Assembly (NCBI RefSeq): GCF_950023065.1
Contig: NC_088681.1
Location: 46,224,836 to 46,288,835, forward strand
Origin: Planococcus citri
Lineage: Eukaryota > Arthropoda > Insecta > Hemiptera > Pseudococcidae
Reading direction: 5' to 3'
DNA length: 64,000 nucleotides
Shown here: positions 23,417 through 34,933 of the stretch, one piece after another
Position numbering within the stretch: position 1 is the first letter of the stretch
Layout: every line of letters begins with the position of its first letter
The notes under the pieces: model-generated
The model's input: only the letters and a program-made list of their open reading frames with translations
What the model was told of the DNA's origin: nothing
Databases searched by the model: none
Position numbers and translations under genes: made by a program

Positions 23417-25452
23417 ATGATGGGTTCAAAAGTGCAAAGAGAGCTCCTCCAATTCGTGGTAACTTTACTTACGAATGCAGGAATAAATATTCAACACGAA
23501 AAAGATCCCTGGAACGTTTGGAGATTTGTAGTGTCATTTACTATGGTCTTTTTGGGAGGATTGTCAACCACTATAATCGGCTTAATGAATACTAATGATT
23601 TCTTTGCATTCGCCATGTCTTCCCCATATATTGCTCACTCAACCAACCTTATAAGCAGCGTGTACCTCTTATTCCATTCCAAAAATATCATCGGCGAAAT
23701 GTTGTTCGTAATGGATCGGAATTGTTACACGTATCCGGATGAGCATCTGCTTCAAATTGGATATCCTTGGTATTTACAAGACGCTAATGTCATGTTTGTG
23801 ATGCAGATTCCCAAATATGTTATGGCTGTTGGTGCGACTATGGTCATATTGCCAGTTGTTGGAGAATTGGCGTATTATGGTAGAATTACAACGTTCATAT
23901 ATCCTTGTTGGACGCCTTGGAAATTGGATAGTCTGAGGAACCAGTCATTGACGTTGGGATTTCAAATTTTACAAACGTGTTGTAGCGCTTGGTTAACTTG
24001 TGTCGTGGCGACTTTCTTACTCCTTACAGTAGTTGAGTTCACGAGACAGTATCATAGATTGATTTCTGCTGTTTCATCTTTGGAACATCGAACATTGCAG
24101 CAAGACGTGAAGGCAGTACACTTTGATCGCGGGTTACGAGAGAATATCATTCACTGTGTTAGACATCATCAGATACTTCATAGGTGAGTGGATTTTCTCA
24201 ACTGAGTGAGAAATGTGTCTTAGTTACTCAGATATTTATTTCGCTTGTTCCTTTGAAAACTGAAGCATGAAGATCTATTTTTGTGGCTCAGAAAAATGCC
24301 ATTTTGAGCCCATTCCTACTAAAAGTCACCCATGCTGACATGCTTTAGGTAGATAAACAAACGAAATCGATGACAGGAATGACCGAGAATTTCTGCTGGA
24401 AGTACATAGGTGTACTCAGGCAAGTAATTGGACCTTCCTAGTATTACTAATGTTTTTCGTTGTTTTTAGAAATTTTCAAACATTCAAGATCTGGTTTTCG
24501 TTATTTTTTTCAATAAATCTCACCATATCCGCAGTAACTTTTGCCCTTGTATTGTACATCATGATAAATGTAAGACAGAATAATTAAAATCATGCCCATC
24601 TCCAATTTTATTGAATGAACAATCGTCCTAAAAATGACTCTCTGTTTTTAGGCTACAAGTGTAGTTCAAGTTTTTTTTTATTATGAGATTGTACTGGTCG
24701 TCTGGATCACTCTGTTGGGTACATGCCTTATCAGCGAAGCATTCTCAACTTTGGTAAAAATCATTTTCATTCAGAATCCCATGAAAAAATGACTGGATTT
24801 GATCAGATCATATCCGGATACTCTTTGAATTAAATTTCATCAGACCAGATTTGAGTATGATCAGATCCAATGGGGAAGACCTGATTGGATCTCGATTCTC
24901 TGACGATTTGTTTGATTAGATGTGGACATTTCCCAGATCCAATTTCATCCGAGCACTTAAAATTTTCGATCCGGCGTCTGTTCAGACCTGATCAAATCCA
25001 ATTTTTTTTTCATGGGATTAGCTAGCTGCTATGTACTTCACATTGGTACGTATTTCAATAAGTTTATAAAAAAAATAGGTACCTACCTGCAAAAATTGTC
25101 ATTAGCTATCAATTCATCTTCACTTATTTTCATTATGAGTAGATTGAAATCATGTACTTATCTCCTTATACTTAATTGATTTTTGTTGAAAGCCTAGTCC
25201 CTAAATGAATAAAATTACCTAAACCTTTTCCAACAGGATCACAAGCTAGCCGAGACTCTCATCTGGGATGTGCCTTGGTACAAAATGAGCAGAGAAAACA
25301 GAACACTTCTTCTGTTATTCCACTCGAAGGCTGGCCATCCATTACGTTTATATGGATTATCAATTTTCGAAGCTACTCTAGTTACTTTTGGCCAGTTAAT
25401 TAGAACGACTTATTCATTTTTTAATGTATTGAATCTTTCTTTTAAAAAATAA
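23417..25452 (+). CDS. Odorant receptor OR-C (7tm_6 family)
   Basis: Exons 23417-24183, 24470-24569, 24652-24753 and 25237-25452 encode 394 aa. The start is MMGSKVQRELLQF, just after a conserved acceptor (AG 23409-23410). It belongs to the MM/M-S-K-V subgroup with OR-A, D and E. The first exon ends CATAG rather than CATAA, so the codon spanning the first junction becomes Arg instead of Lys. The third exon has a T-rich segment giving VFFYYEIVLVV. Intron 3 (483 bp) contains a MITE that is also found in OR-D and OR-E. Family marks NCYTYPDEHLL, FIYPCWTPW and TYSFFNVLN are present. No disabling change was seen. Confidence 0.92.
24775..25019. mobile_element. MITE in intron 3 of OR-C
   Basis: The ends are inverted: AATCCCATGAAAAA at the left and TTTTTCATGGGATT at the right. 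The interior is rich in GATCAGATC palindromic words. The same element sits at the same intron position in OR-D and OR-E, so insertion came before the duplications that made these three genes. Confidence 0.7.
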
Positions 25453-27091
25453 CACCTCAAGTGCACTGCACTAAATACCTACCTAAAGATTAATAGGTAG
25501 GTAACTTGTTTTTAATCAATGGGCAAGGAGGAAGGGAGTGCCTAAACGTAATGTCCAATTATAGAACTCTGTTTGTTGCATGAAACTATATTATTACTGA
25601 TGAGACAGGTTTCAATTCTAGAGATGGGATATCAATATTTATGTCAACATCTTCTTATATCAATCGATATATCAATCAATATATCAATAAGTATCATTAT
25701 CAAAACCCAAAAATGCAGTGTTCTCCTTAAATAAATAGAACATTATTTTTCAATTCTCATTCTAATTTTTGCTTGTGCTTTTTCCACTTTCCAGTTTGTT
25801 TTGTCTGCTAATAAAATAATTTGTTGAAAAATGCCCATGGTTCTATCTAATTTTATTTGTCCATCAAACGGTAAAGTACCAGTTGCGTAGATAGGTTTTT
25901 TTCAAAAAAAATTTGGGGCCCAATTTTGAACTTTTTTTTAATTTGATGATTTGTATGTATGAAGTGAAACTTTCTATACACATTATATAATATGAAAAAC
26001 AAAACTTTTCATCAAAACCTCTGTCTTACAGCACCATTCTGCAAACCCTCCAACTTATCCATAACTGTTGTTGAGTCAGAAATCGTCCTAATAAAATTTA
26101 ATTTTCTCCCACTGGGGTGACAGAAAACAAAGTAATTTTCTCTCACTATACACTGGGCCCCGGATGATCCGGTTACGGATAATTCAACCGTTTCTTACAA
26201 AAAAAAAAATGACATGCATTGAATACACCATAATACTTTCATACTGACTTGTCCAAACAAAAAAATTTTGGTTCAAAGTTTTTCGAAAGAAAAAAAACAA
26301 AAGTACCAATTGAGGATAGAAAAATCCATTACCCTCAACCAGGCCCAATCTAGAATAAGTTCGAATTTGATGCTGTTTTGCTAGATCAACGGGCTGCAAA
26401 AATTTTTTAAAAAAATGAATAAAGAAAACATCGTTTTTACAACACTAAAATATACCTAAGTGAGTAAACCAGCATTCTCTATAATGAACATCAAATTTCA
26501 ACAGGCCATATCACCCAAATGCGTTTATATTCTTGGAATTATTTGAGAAAATGAAACTCACTGAGACACTCACGAAATTCGGTTAATAAGGTGCTCCTGT
26601 TTTTGATTTCACAGATTATACAAATCAAGATTTTCTTTGCCCCAATCGAAAAATAATGTCAGATTCGTAATTCAACTACAGCTCAAACACATATCTTATA
26701 TGTAGGTACGTGTCTAGACATCAGGGTGGGTCCTGAGAAAGAGAAATGTTAGAGTATTTTGACCATTTTCAATGAACATCTTTACTTCAAGTGAGACATT
26801 TTTGAAAAAATTGTGGTGTTTTTGATCTAGCTGCAACCCAACCTTTTTTTGGGAAAATTGCCCAGATCTAATAGATATCTACCTAAGTTCCGAAGAGCAT
26901 TTAAACATTTCTAAATCGCTTATTTTTGGGTAAATTTGTGTTTGCATAGAAACTGGTAGCGATCAATCAAAAAAAAAAAAAAAAACCTCAATTTACGAGT
27001 ATGAAACCCAGCATTAGACAGTCTTCTTTAAAAATTAAAATGAAAAACGACCAAATAAACACCTACAAAGTATGTAAAGTCAATTTTGAAT
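25453..27091. other. Intergenic, no gene seen
   Basis: It contains a short ATATCAATCAAT simple repeat near 25660-25700 and a poly-A tract near 26970. The part from about 26600 on matches the intergenic DNA before OR-C and OR-E and so belongs to the duplicated unit. Confidence 0.5.
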
Positions 27092-27099
27092 AGATAGAC

Positions 27100-27965
27100 C
27101 AGGGTTGTAAGGTAATTTATGTCGGTAAATTACGGCGGTATTTTACGGTATTTTACGGTATTTTACCAAAAGTTTATTACCGTATTTTACCGTAAATTAC
27201 CAAAAAGCATTTTTTGCCACATTATTTGAAAGTTGAAAGGATGAATCAACAGCTGAAGATGATTGGCATCAAAATTTACAATTAATTTGCATAAATGCTA
27301 ATGATAATTGATGCATGTTACTTATAAACAGAAAAATGTCTTGAAAATTACCAAACAATTCCCAGAAAATTATTCACAATTGGTCAAAAACTTAAAAAAA
27401 AATGGCAAATGGCATCATATCGTGAAAACATGTTGAAATCAATTGAAATGTCATTAAAATAAAATGTACTTCAAAGTTCAAAATCATTAAATTTTGGTTA
27501 TTTCAATCATTAAAATAACCAAATTGGTCAATTTTTGATTTGTTGACAATTTTGAATGATTTTAATTTTTAATTATAATTTTAATCCATGCTTTATTGCT
27601 TTCCAGTTTTATGGTTATTGGTTAATGGTTATACAATTAATTTTTCCCCATTGGCCATCTTTCATCACTTTTTAGTTTTTATTTTTAGTAATTTTCAGTA
27701 ACTTCAAGGTTTTTTAAGTGTTGTTAATGTAATTTTTAACCCCTTCATAGTTTCATATTGTTTTCAAATTTCAAGCAGAAAATTACTGAAATTTCCACCC
27801 ATCATATAATAATACACAATTTTATAAGTTTGAACCTTTGAAGGGTTGAACACTATAAGTTCATTACATTATTCAAGATGGTAAAATACGGTAAAATACC
27901 GTATTTTACCGTATTTTACCGCCGTATTTTACCAGCGAATAAATTACGGTAATTTAACAACCCTG
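27100..27965. mobile_element. hAT-type MITE with 8-bp target duplication
   Basis: The terminal inverted repeats begin CAGGGTTGT. The flanks are perfect 8-bp direct repeats, AGATAGAC at 27092-27099 and 27966-27973, diagnostic of hAT transposition. Inside each end is a run of TATTTTACGG/CCGTAAAATA words, making the element strongly self-complementary. It has no ORF. The empty site is seen at the matching place near 53390. Confidence 0.85.
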
Positions 27966-28423
27966 AGATAGACCTATTTGATTAACACTTTGTGCTTCTT
28001 AGAAAGTTTCCGCATTTGACATTTTTATTTTCATACATTACCACTTATCTGAATAAATAAATAATTGCCTAAAAGGCGGTTCCTGTCACCAAAAAAGGTA
28101 CCTAGTAAATAATTTCCTGGTATTTCTTCGCTTTATTTCTACTTATTTCTCTCCATTTTACTTTTATTCACTGTCTGTGTTCAATTTGCGCGAAATTTGG
28201 AGAAAATATTTCTCCAAAAATTGTAGATTTTTTCACAACTTATGGTCAGATATAATAAAAATACAATAATATATATTTTAATTCAAACCAACGCGGAATA
28301 AAAAATTTCAAAAAAGTCTTGATAAGCTTGCAGCAATACCTATTTGTAAGTACATTTTTTCTACCTACCAGGAAAGCTATTTTTTTCAAGTTTGAATTAA
28401 TTTGCTTTTTGCAGCATTCCATT

Positions 28424-30237
28424 ATGCGTTCAAAAGTGCAGAGAGAGTACCTCCGATTCGTGGTAACTTCGCTTAAAAATGCAGGAATAAACATTCTGGA
28501 TAAGCAGGTAACCTGGAATGTTTGGAGGCTTGTAGTGCCATTTGCTATGGTCTTTTCGGCAGGATTGTCGACCACTATATTCTGCCTAATGAATACTAAT
28601 GACATCTTTGCTTTCGCCAATCCTTCCCCATATATCGCCCACGCAACCAACCTTCTAAGCAGCGTGTACCTTTTATTCCATTACAAAAATATCATCGGCG
28701 AAATGTTGTCCGAAATGGATGGGAATTGCTACACGTATCCGGACGAGCATCTGCTTCGAATTGGATATCCTTGGTATTTACAAGAGGCTAATATTATTCT
28801 TATGATAAAGAGTCTCACATGCGGCCTGTGGATTTCTTTTTTTATGATCACGTTACCCGTTTTCGTAGAATTAGTGTATTATGGTAGAATTACAACGTTC
28901 TTGTATCCTTACTGGATGCCTTGGAAAGTGGACAGTCTGAGGAGCGAGTTATTGATGTTTGGATTCCAATTTTTACAAGGGTGTTGCAGCGCTTGGTTAA
29001 CTTGTGTAGTGTCTGCTTTCGTACTTATTACAGTAGTTGAGTTCATGAGACAATACCACAGATTGATTGCTGCTGTTTCATCTTTGGAATATCGAACATT
29101 GCAGCAACAAGATGTGAAGGCAGTACGCTTCGATCGCGGGTTACGAGAGAATATCATTCAATGTGTTAGACATCATCAGATACTTCATAAGTGAGTGGAT
29201 TTTCCCAACTAGGCAGTAGGTACTTCTGAAAGTATTCAGGCAAGTGATTGGACCTTCCTATAGTTTTACTAATGTTCTTCATTGTTTTCAGAAATTTTCA
29301 ATTATTCAAGATCTGGTTTTCGAAATTTTTCTCAATAAATCTCGCCATATCTGCTGTAACCTTTGCCCTTGTATTGTACATCATGATAAATGTAAGACAG
29401 AATTAATGAAATTCATGTATAACACCAATTTTAATGAATGAATAATCGTCCTAAAAATGACTCTCTGTTTGTAGGCTAAAAGTGTAGGTGATGTTGTATT
29501 TTATCTCTTAGTTGTATTGGTCGTCTGGATTACTCTCTTGGGTACTTGTCTCATCAGCGAAATATTCTCAAGTTTGGTAAAAATCATTTTCATTCAGAAT
29601 CCCATGAAAAAATGACTGGATTTGATCAGATCACATTCGGACATTCTTCAGACTCAAGTTGATCAGACCAGATTTGATTATATCTGATCAGATCCAATAG
29701 GGGAAATGGATTCTCCAACGATTTGTTTGATAAGATCTGGACATTCTGCAGATCCCATTTCACCTGAGCACATCAAAGTTTTGATGGGGCGTCTATTCAG
29801 ATCTGATCAGATCCAATCGCTCTTTCCTGGGATGAGCAGCTAATAATTCACATAGGTATTTTAGTAGGTTAATTACGAACAAAATAGACACCTAAGCAAA
29901 AATTGACATTGGGCATTCTCTTTACTTATTTTCATTAGATTAAATAATGTACCTATCTTATCATTCAAGTATTTGTGTTGAAAACCTAATTCCTGCATGA
30001 ATAAATCAACTTTTTTAACAGGATGACCAGCTCGCCGAGACTCTCATCTGGGATGTACCTTGGTACAAACTGAGCAGAGAAAACAGAAAGCTACTTTTAT
30101 TATTCCACTCGACGACTTGCCACCCATTGCGTTTATATGGATTATCAATTTTCGAAGCGACTCGAGTTACTTTTGGAAAATTAATTAGAACAACGTATTC
30201 ATATTTCAATGTATTGAATCTTTCTTTTAAAAAATAA
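28424..30237 (+). CDS. Odorant receptor OR-D (7tm_6 family)
   Basis: Exons 28424-29190, 29292-29391, 29475-29576 and 30022-30237 encode 394 aa. The start is MRSKVQREYL. The position of the first Met in OR-A, C and E is ATT here, so the second Met is used. An open stretch reaching back to 28319 is upstream of the conserved acceptor (AG 28413-28414) and is probably not coding. One extra Gln is inserted in the QQQDVKAV stretch, which restores the usual length. The first intracellular segment is changed (NILDKQVTW). Intron 3 carries the shared MITE. The last exon ends LNLSFKK. It lies 135 bp upstream of the giant element insertion. All splice sites are GT/AG. Confidence 0.92.
29598..29832. mobile_element. 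MITE in intron 3 of OR-D
   Basis: This is the counterpart of the OR-C intron MITE: it starts AATCCCATGAAAAA, has the same GATCAGATC-rich inside, and a worn right end (TTTCCTGGGAT). Same intron and same place. Confidence 0.7.
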
Positions 30238-30372
30238 CAGATTTAGTGCGCTGCATAATTGATTGATAGGTATTTGTTTAAAATCAATTGGCGATGAGAG
30301 CAGGGATAAAGCGAAGGGGGGCTGGAGGGAGCCTGCTCCGGAGTTTTCAAAAATTCAAATTTTTTACAATGA

Positions 30373-31140
30373 TGTGATATACTTTATGCCTTGCATGTTT
30401 ATGCCAGTACTTTACGGGTGCGCTTGAGTGGTAACACTGATTGTTGTCTCCCACTGGCAACGCCGGAGGGCGTGGCTTAGTGGAAGTAGCCGAGCCGAAG
30501 CGCGAGGCTACGAGGTAAAGACAAGTCAGTAGTGTAGTTGTAGCCACTCAGTGCAGTAGCTCTTCAAGTTGGTTCCAAGTGCTCTATTCATGGTTAATGT
30601 CTGTGAGTTAATTCTCTCTCCGATGCCTATTTCGGCACACTCGTGTACCCTTCGGGGTGCATTGTCAATGTTATGTTAATGTGATGTGTTAGTGTAGTGG
30701 TAAAGTGTGCTTATTACGGTTTAACGTCCGTAATAAGATCGGTTAACGCGTTAGTTAGATGGTGAAATAATCCATTTCGTTCGTATTGGTGAGGTGGTTT
30801 CGTACCCTCCAGGTAAAGTAAGTTAATAATATATCTTAAGTGGTGTATTATTTACTCAACGGTAAAGCTCTAAGTATCCGTGAGCCGATTAGACGTTAGT
30901 TAGGAGTAGATTTGAGGCGTTACGCTAAGGATCTAAGCACGAGGAAAGTAATACGTGGCTACTTACTTATTGCAGGAAGTAGTTATTTATTACATTGTAA
31001 GGTATTAAGTGGATAGTAACTCTACGACCCAGGTTCGGGCAAAAACCTATCACCTATAGTGATATTTCCTAGAATTATTCCTATAGGTGTAGATCCATTC
31101 TCTATACCATAAGCGTATAAAGATAACCAATACTCTTACA
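30373..31140 (+). repeat. 5' LTR of element 2 (768 bp)
   Basis: It starts TGTGATATACT and ends ACTCTTACA, immediately followed by TTGGCGCCC. It is identical to the 3' LTR except at 30918. Short minus-strand ORFs read across it have no family resemblance and are ignored. Confidence 0.96.
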
Positions 31141-31141
31141 T

Positions 31142-31160
31142 TGGCGCCCAAACGTGCTTA
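31142..31160 (+). other. Primer-binding site of element 2
   Basis: TGGCGCCCAAACGTGCTTA follows the LTR after one T. The TGGCGCCC core is shared with element 1 and is a common retroelement PBS start. The exact tRNA was not assigned. Confidence 0.8.
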
Positions 31161-32633
31161 AATCAGCATAAAGGGAGTGCCTAAGTACTGATTTACGTAC
31201 TTGAAATAGGATCATTGCGTCCTACCTTTGGAAAATCGATTTATTGCAATCGATACCTTCCAACCTTCGAAAAATCTCTCTAAAGCGATTGATTTTTTCG
31301 AAAAAACTTGAAGTAAGGATTCACTGCAATTCTGAAAACCAAGTGCTGTAAAGTAAAGTTCGGAAACGAAATTTGTGAAAAACTGCCCAGACGAAATCTC
31401 TGCATTTCCGAAGGCACGAAGAATAGCAAATTTCAAAGTAAGAATTTCGAAACACAGCTGCAAAGTAAGGTTTTCGATTTTGTTTTTCTATTTGCACAAA
31501 GAATAGGAGTTACTTTTGTGAAAAACTACAAAGTAAGGTTTTTTAAATTTCTGTGCACGGAATTTATTAAACTCCGAAACGTACGAAGAATAGCAAAAGA
31601 ACTCTGAAAAACTGCTTATAGAAACACATAAGTGAAAGCTCCGAAACGCAAAACCCTTTTTATATCTCGTTGCAGATATATAAAACTCGTTTTTATACCC
31701 CAAAACAGGTATAGAAACGAAGCGAATAAATTACTTTAAGAACAAGGTAAAGTTATTTGCAACTTACGAGTTAATAAATCGTTGCATTTATTTCTCAAAT
31801 TTTTATATCTTGTTGCAGATATAAAAAATCGTATTATACCCCAGAACAGGTATAGACGAGGTAGATAAATTACTTTCGTTGCAAAGTACATTTATTTATA
31901 CCACCAGAGAAAATAAATCAGTGCATTTATTTCTCAGAAGAATAAATCGTAGCATTTATTTTTCCCAAACCCTCTGTTTTACACAACGCGGTAAAATACT
32001 GCATTTGCCAGTACTTTTCCCGTTAAAAATAGAACAAAGGTCTTTGTTCTGAAATCACGTGGTGAAATTCTACATTGCTAGAAATTTTTCCCGCCAATTT
32101 TAGAACAAAACACGTTTTCTCTAGAGCAACGTGGTGAAACATTGCATAAGCCAATACTTTCCCCGCCCAATTTAGAGAAAACAAGTTCCAAGGACAAAAG
32201 GTTGAAATACTGCATTGCCAGTACATTCCAACTGCCTGTCTTTTGAAACAAACAATTCTTCGAAAAGAAGTAGATAACGATCGCATTGCCGATTAGTCAT
32301 CTACTTTCCTTTCAAAAGAATTTTTCGAAAGAAAGAGATAAAGAAATCACGTTCGATGGTTTCTTATCTAATTGCTTCCGAAAACAACAAGATAACAAGC
32401 GAGGCGAGTTGACCACTGCGTTACCCCACCGCCTCACGCCTATACTTGTTGGTTAGAGCCGTCTAGACACTGCAGCTGCCAGTTGTTTACGACACAGCGC
32501 TCACCTTACTATTATACATACGTGCGCGCGTTCCAACGCACAGTATAGTAGGCGTGTCTATAACCACATAGCTGGTTACTGGATACGTGGTATCTCGATC
32601 TGTCTTCAGTATACACGTTGCTATACACGAAGC
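31161..32633 (+). other. Repeat-rich 5' leader of element 2
   Basis: About 1.47 kb separates the PBS from gag. Three kinds of internal repeat are visible: GAAAAACTGC/CGAAGAATAGCAAA blocks (31370-31620); a TTGCAGATATA ... TACCCC..AACAGGTATAG block twice (about 31665 and 31810); and a roughly 70-bp unit repeated four times (31985-32235). No convincing ORF is present. A structured packaging or translation-control leader is an inference. Confidence 0.6.
31985..32235 (+). repeat. Tandem repeat, four units of about 70 bp, in the leader
   Basis: The word CG(C/T)GGT(A/G)AAA(T/A), followed by a CATTG-type word and TTTTCCCG, recurs near 31987, 32058, 32130 and, in a worn form, 32198. The unit is imperfect but clear. 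Confidence 0.6.
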
Positions 32634-34919
32634 ATGACGGGACCTTGTAGCAATACAAGAGCCAAACGAACGTTTCAAAATAAGCCTGTACCTATAGCGT
32701 GCAAGTGTAAAACGAAGCGCCATAAGCGAGATTGTAAATACTACATACCTCCTTTGGAAATCATAAGGCGATCCGTTCAAATGGATGATTTATTACAAAC
32801 ATCTCAAATGAACGATAATATGAGAGATTCAGAACAATCTACTCATAGCAGGGATGAGGTAGGTACATCTCAAGGTGACATTACGACACCAACGAGATTA
32901 CCTATTCATTCGAACGTGGTAGCAAGTACATCGCAAGCCAATGCGCTTTCGCCGATGAACCAACCTACCCCTTCACCCTTGCAAGTTGTAGCAGGACTAT
33001 CTCCAGCTAGACCGCTGGTACAGATACGTCCCTCTACACCAAATCCTTCATCACCTCAGAATTTACTTCAATCTCTAGAACGAGAACAACCATTTAATGA
33101 ATTGATTGCCAGAAGCGCATCAACCGAATGGGAAGTAAATTCTCAGGGGTCCAATACGGCCGTTGGAGACAACTATGAAGGTAAACGTTTATGAAGATTG
33201 TCAGACTTAGTTCCTCCTCCGCGAGAACGACGTCAGCTGCGATTGACTGAGATGGGGGAAAATGCCTCTGCGCAACAACTACCTCAGATCAATCCAGGTG
33301 AACTCGAAAATAATGATCCAATTAAGCGATTATTCAAGCACACGTGGTCTTGGCAAACTTCCGTAAACAAAGAGATGCAAGTTGGATTGAGACTCCATGA
33401 AGACAGCATCTCTGCACCCGAAAACGACGTGCAAAACCTCAATGTCAACCAACAGGATACGTCGGAAACAGTGAACATCTGTTCAGACTATCTTATTCGG
33501 TTAGACAAAAGTTGCAAAAATTGGGCAACGATGCTTCAAAATCATACCAAAACGTATGATGAATGTATCTTGAACAATGCAATGAATGCTCGAACAGCTC
33601 TAAAACGAGTTGAAGAAGTAGCTCAAGACCTGCAAAATGCTAAGAACAGCATTGCGCAAGGCATGATTCACCATATCGATCAATGCAAAGATATGGCGAG
33701 ATCTGTGCAAGACCTCCATCAGCGAGGTATTGAGTCTCCTACTCCATCTGCGAGTAGTTCTCAACTTAGAACTCAAGGCAAACTCATGACGGTAGACCCA
33801 GTTGCGGTCAAGAACGCTGGAATCTATTTTAACGATGAAAGAAAGTTCCACCCTCATGAGTATATTCGAGAGTTCGAGAAATATTTTGCTCATATGAATG
33901 TGGCTGAAGCGCACAAGATGTACGCATTCAAAGGACTTGTTCACACTGCTGACATGGAAGCTTGGAATCGCGACGCATCTGAAGCCAACACATTCGAAGA
34001 ATTGAAAACTCGATTCTTAGCAAGATATTGGGACCAAAAGTCACAGAATGCTGCTTTGGAATATTGCCAAAAGCGCTACAAAGCAGCAGCTAATCTCAAG
34101 GAGATGGCTAAGGATCTTATCCGATGGGCCAGAACGCTCAGCACGATGACTTACGCCATTCCCGAAGTGATTACAAAGAGTCTTACGGAAAAGGTTCCGA
34201 ATCCGTACAAGTTATTCCTTACGCAGGAAGACAAGTCAATTGAGGCTTTCATTACAAAGCTAAAACCATTGACTGAGGACGATTCGGATCCCTCTACCAA
34301 TGTTCCAATCACCATTGGTGATTCGGGCGAAGCAGTAACTGTTCAAAAGCAACAGCCTGTGAAAAAGACTCAAACCTCGACTAATACGTCAGGTACCAAC
34401 CGAGTTAATACTTGGCCAACGAACCAGACACATGACGCGAGTTTGCCTACGCAATTACGCATGATGAATCAGTTTGGGGTGCCTAATACGGCGCTGGTGC
34501 CAAGTAAGAACCAGTTAATGGATCAAATGCTTAACAAATGGTTAACTCCGGATCAGAAACGATTACAGATCCCCATTTCGGGCATGCGAGCCAACCAAGG
34601 TGGTCAGAATGGGAATCCAAAGCGACAAACTTCTGACACATCGAATACGAAAACTGCTCCATTGCAGCAGGCAACCCCAAAACAGCCCAAAGCGGCTGCC
34701 GGAGTTGAACTTCCTATGATGCACATGGATTTCAACCTGGAAACAGGGGAAGCATTTTTCGTAGACGAGGAGAATGCTGCTATTTCAGCTACAGGGGTGT
34801 TACAACATACTCCTTGTAGCCACGAAGTACAGCAATTACCCACTAGCGACGCAGACGTCATCAGCACGCCAGACGCTAGTCAAGGTCCAATCCCACCAGC
34901 GGAAAACGATCAAGACTAG
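32634..34919 (+). CDS. gag: gag of element 2, interrupted by one in-frame TGA
   Basis: One frame of about 761 codons is split by a TGA at 33192-33194 into 186 and 574 codons. The only ATG-like restart is weak (a TTG at 33198; the next ATG is at 33252). Alignment with the intact gag of element 1 spans the stop: the N-terminal TGP..TR motif lies before it, and the capsid-like region with NAGIYFNDERKFHPHEYIRE and LKTRFLARYW lies after it. The N-terminal part is Ser/Thr/Pro-rich and disordered, the middle is helical, and the C-terminal part is Gln/Thr-rich. No CCHC zinc knuckle is seen. The frame ends at TAG 34917, with the conserved CGGAAAAC motif ten bases before it. The TGA is either a nonsense mutation or a readthrough site. 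Confidence 0.88.
34900..34907 (+). promoter_or_regulatory. Candidate -1 frameshift motif at the gag/pol junction, element 2
   Basis: CGGAAAAC ends nine bases before the gag stop. The pol frame (-1) is open through it. It matches the equivalent site of element 1 exactly. No pseudoknot was modelled. Confidence 0.4.
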
Positions 34920-34933
34920 ACAATTCTGGAGCG

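Noticed and set aside
28319..28423. N-terminal extension of OR-D giving 291 codons in exon 1
   Set aside because: It starts at a non-ATG codon and lies upstream of the splice acceptor conserved in all sisters.
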